Below, piece by piece: positions 33,652 through 34,522 of a stretch of 34,522 nt of DNA. The stretch comes from a bacterium (GTDB taxonomy: Bacteria > JAMCPX01), in NCBI GenBank assembly GCA_021787665.1, contig JAJYLN010000025.1, positions 1 through 34,522 of the forward strand, in the 5' to 3' direction. Positions within the stretch are counted from its first letter, which is position 1, and every line of letters starts with the position of its first letter. Position numbers and translations under genes: made by a program. Under the pieces are notes generated by a model. It did not search any database. It was given only the letters and a program-made list of their open reading frames with translations, and was not told the DNA's origin.

Positions 33652-34305
33652 TCAACAGCACTTTTTTCGTGCAGCAATAGCGTGGAACCCGGCGTCGGCA
33701 TGGATGCCTTCTCGTATTTTTCGATCGACGATCAGGGGTAAGCCGGGCGGATCGAACAGCGTCGACAGCGAGCCGGTGACTGCAAAGCCCGTTTTATCGA
33801 GGACGGTGAACAATGCGTCCTTCTTCCAGAAGTTAGCATGACGATAGAATGCATTACCAAAGGTCTTTTTGCGTTCATAAAAATTGCCCCATTTCGAGTC
33901 TCTGAGGATAAGACCAAGGACAAGCATACCTTCCGGTCTGAGGATTCTGTTTATTTCTGCAAAGGCCCGTCGCGGTTCGTCGAGGAAACACACCGTCGCT
34001 ATCATGAATACGGAGGAGAAACTGGCTGCACGGAAAGGGAGTGACTCCGCAGCGGCCTGTACGGTCCGTATGCCTCTTTCCTTTGCGTATGCCACTACAC
34101 GACGGGAAGGGTCCATGCCGAACCGTATGTCCAGCGCGCGTGCAAATCTGCCGGTGCCGACCCCTATTTCCAGCGAATCCGGAGGGGCCTTTCTTACGAG
34201 CCTTCTTATACTTTCGAGCTCGAGGGAAAAGGCGCCGGCACCGAAACTCCTGTCAAACCAGTCGTCGTACGCCTGCGCCTTTTTTTCAAAGACCTCCCAC
34301 GCCAT
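33652..34305 (-). CDS. Class I SAM-dependent methyltransferase (Methyltransf_11-like)
   Basis: A 217-residue protein with the class I methyltransferase fold. Motif I is LEIGVGTGRFA (45-55), with IRFGMDPS as the acidic second strand, AESLPFRAASFSSVFMIATV as motif II, and LRPEGMLVLGLI as motif III/IV. The N-terminus AQAYDDWFDRSFG resembles small-molecule or ubiquinone-type methyltransferases (UbiE/SmtA style). The substrate cannot be told. ATG 34305 is chosen although no Shine-Dalgarno is present, because the promoter predicts a transcript starting at that ATG. It is the upstream neighbour of the REC-PilZ operon on the same strand, 139 bases away, but that operon has its own promoter. Confidence 0.88.
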   Translation of the reverse strand: MAWEVFEKKAQAYDDWFDRSFGAGAFSLELESIRRLVRKAPPDSLEIGVGTGRFARALDIRFGMDPSRRVVAYAKERGIRTVQAAAESLPFRAASFSSVFMIATVCFLDEPRRAFAEINRILRPEGMLVLGLILRDSKWGNFYERKKTFGNAFYRHANFWKKDALFTVLDKTGFAVTGSLSTLFDPPGLPLIVDRKIREGIHADAGFHAIAARKKCC

Positions 34306-34311
34306 AGATGA

Positions 34312-34341
34312 AGTATAGTGTTGAGACTTGACGGGTGTCAA
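34312..34341 (-). promoter_or_regulatory. Sigma70-type promoter of the methyltransferase; predicts leaderless mRNA
   Basis: Minus strand: TTGACA (34336-34341), 18-base spacer, TATACT (34312-34317). Only six bases separate the -10 from the ATG at 34305, which puts the expected +1 on the A of the start codon. No ribosome binding site is present, in agreement with a leaderless transcript. Confidence 0.65.
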
Positions 34342-34414
34342 TATTAAGACTGCAAACTACAGACATGCTGATTGATGGACGCCGAGAAACAGAGAGCTGA
34401 TAATCATATAAAGT

Positions 34415-34522
34415 GCACCTCCTGAGCATACCAGGGTCATCATCTTTCTGATATGCTCATAGATAAAAAGACACAGACTCACTGACCACAGGAGGTGTCT
34501 TAATAACCATCGGAGGTGCCTT
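34415..34522. repeat. Cluster of inverted and direct repeats at the window edge, possible insertion-sequence end
   Basis: GGAGGTGTCTT (34491-34501) and GGAGGTGCCTT (34512-34522) are direct repeats 21 bases apart. GCACCTCC (34415-34422) is the inverse of the second. Between them TGAGCATACCAG (34423-34434) and CTGATATGCTCA (34448-34459) form an 11-of-12 inverted repeat with a 13-nt loop. No gene is seen in 34342-34522. Multiple short terminal repeats of this kind occur at ends of IS21-like elements, but no transposase is in view and the family is not established. Confidence 0.45.

Noticed and set aside
34461-34522. Minus-strand reading frame ending TATCTATGA as the C-terminus of a transposase
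   Set aside because: Only about 20 codons are visible and the direct repeats lie inside it; no residue pattern supports a family.
1-34522. CRISPR arrays, tRNA, rRNA, riboswitches and phage genes
   Set aside because: No regular spacer-repeat pattern, no cloverleaf or rRNA-like sequence and no structural phage protein was seen anywhere in the window.

Overview
The window looks like a chromosomal segment of a Gram-negative bacterium, most likely a deltaproteobacterial (Desulfobacterota-type) lineage. This is inferred from the peptidoglycan genes (a MurE with the meso-diaminopimelate motif DNPR), a signal-peptide outer-membrane-type protein, a lipoprotein, histidine kinase/HD-GYP/PilZ signalling, and a small coiled-coil protein resembling a myxobacterial-type family. 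No rRNA or tRNA is present to fix the taxon. Most genes are GC-rich with many ATA, AGG and CGG codons; about 10.8-12.1 kb is visibly more A/T-rich.

Layout. (1) 1-124: the right end of an IS200/IS605-type element (last codons of a transposase plus its terminal hairpin), followed by a second hairpin. (2) 161-5183, minus strand: a 1064-residue MalT-like STAND ATPase with a SARP/BTAD output domain, a short-chain dehydrogenase, and a small coiled-coil protein of unknown role. (3) 5285-10797, plus strand: an HU gene with its own promoter and hairpin, then a tightly overlapping set of membrane GAF histidine kinase, REC-HD-GYP response regulator, P1/DmpA-type self-processing peptidase and HEAT-repeat protein. 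(4) 10895-12038: a secreted, probably outer-membrane beta-barrel protein, then about 340 bases without a supported gene. (5) 12039-30923: a complete, collinear division and cell wall (dcw) cluster, mraZ-rsmH-ftsL-ftsI-murE-murF-mraY-murD-ftsW-murG-murC-murB-ddl-ftsQ-ftsA-ftsZ, with purM attached. Genes overlap or lie within 10 bases of each other. A sigma70-type promoter carrying four tandem 10-bp repeats, the expected MraZ operator, stands in front. (6) 30938-34341, minus strand: a large lipoprotein of unknown function co-transcribed with a REC-PilZ response regulator from a strong promoter, and upstream a SAM methyltransferase whose promoter places the transcription start at the ATG. (7) 34342-34522: a repeat-rich edge that looks like the end of another mobile element.

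The dcw genes together make the peptidoglycan precursor (MurC-F, MurB, Ddl, MraY, MurG) and assemble the divisome (FtsZ, FtsA, FtsQ, FtsL, FtsI, FtsW). MraZ probably self-regulates the whole operon. The flanks hold two c-di-GMP-linked regulators (HD-GYP and PilZ). I did not find a CRISPR array, defence island or clearly novel multi-gene system. The least explained pieces are the lipoprotein/REC-PilZ operon, the A/T-rich insert before mraZ, and the right-edge repeats.
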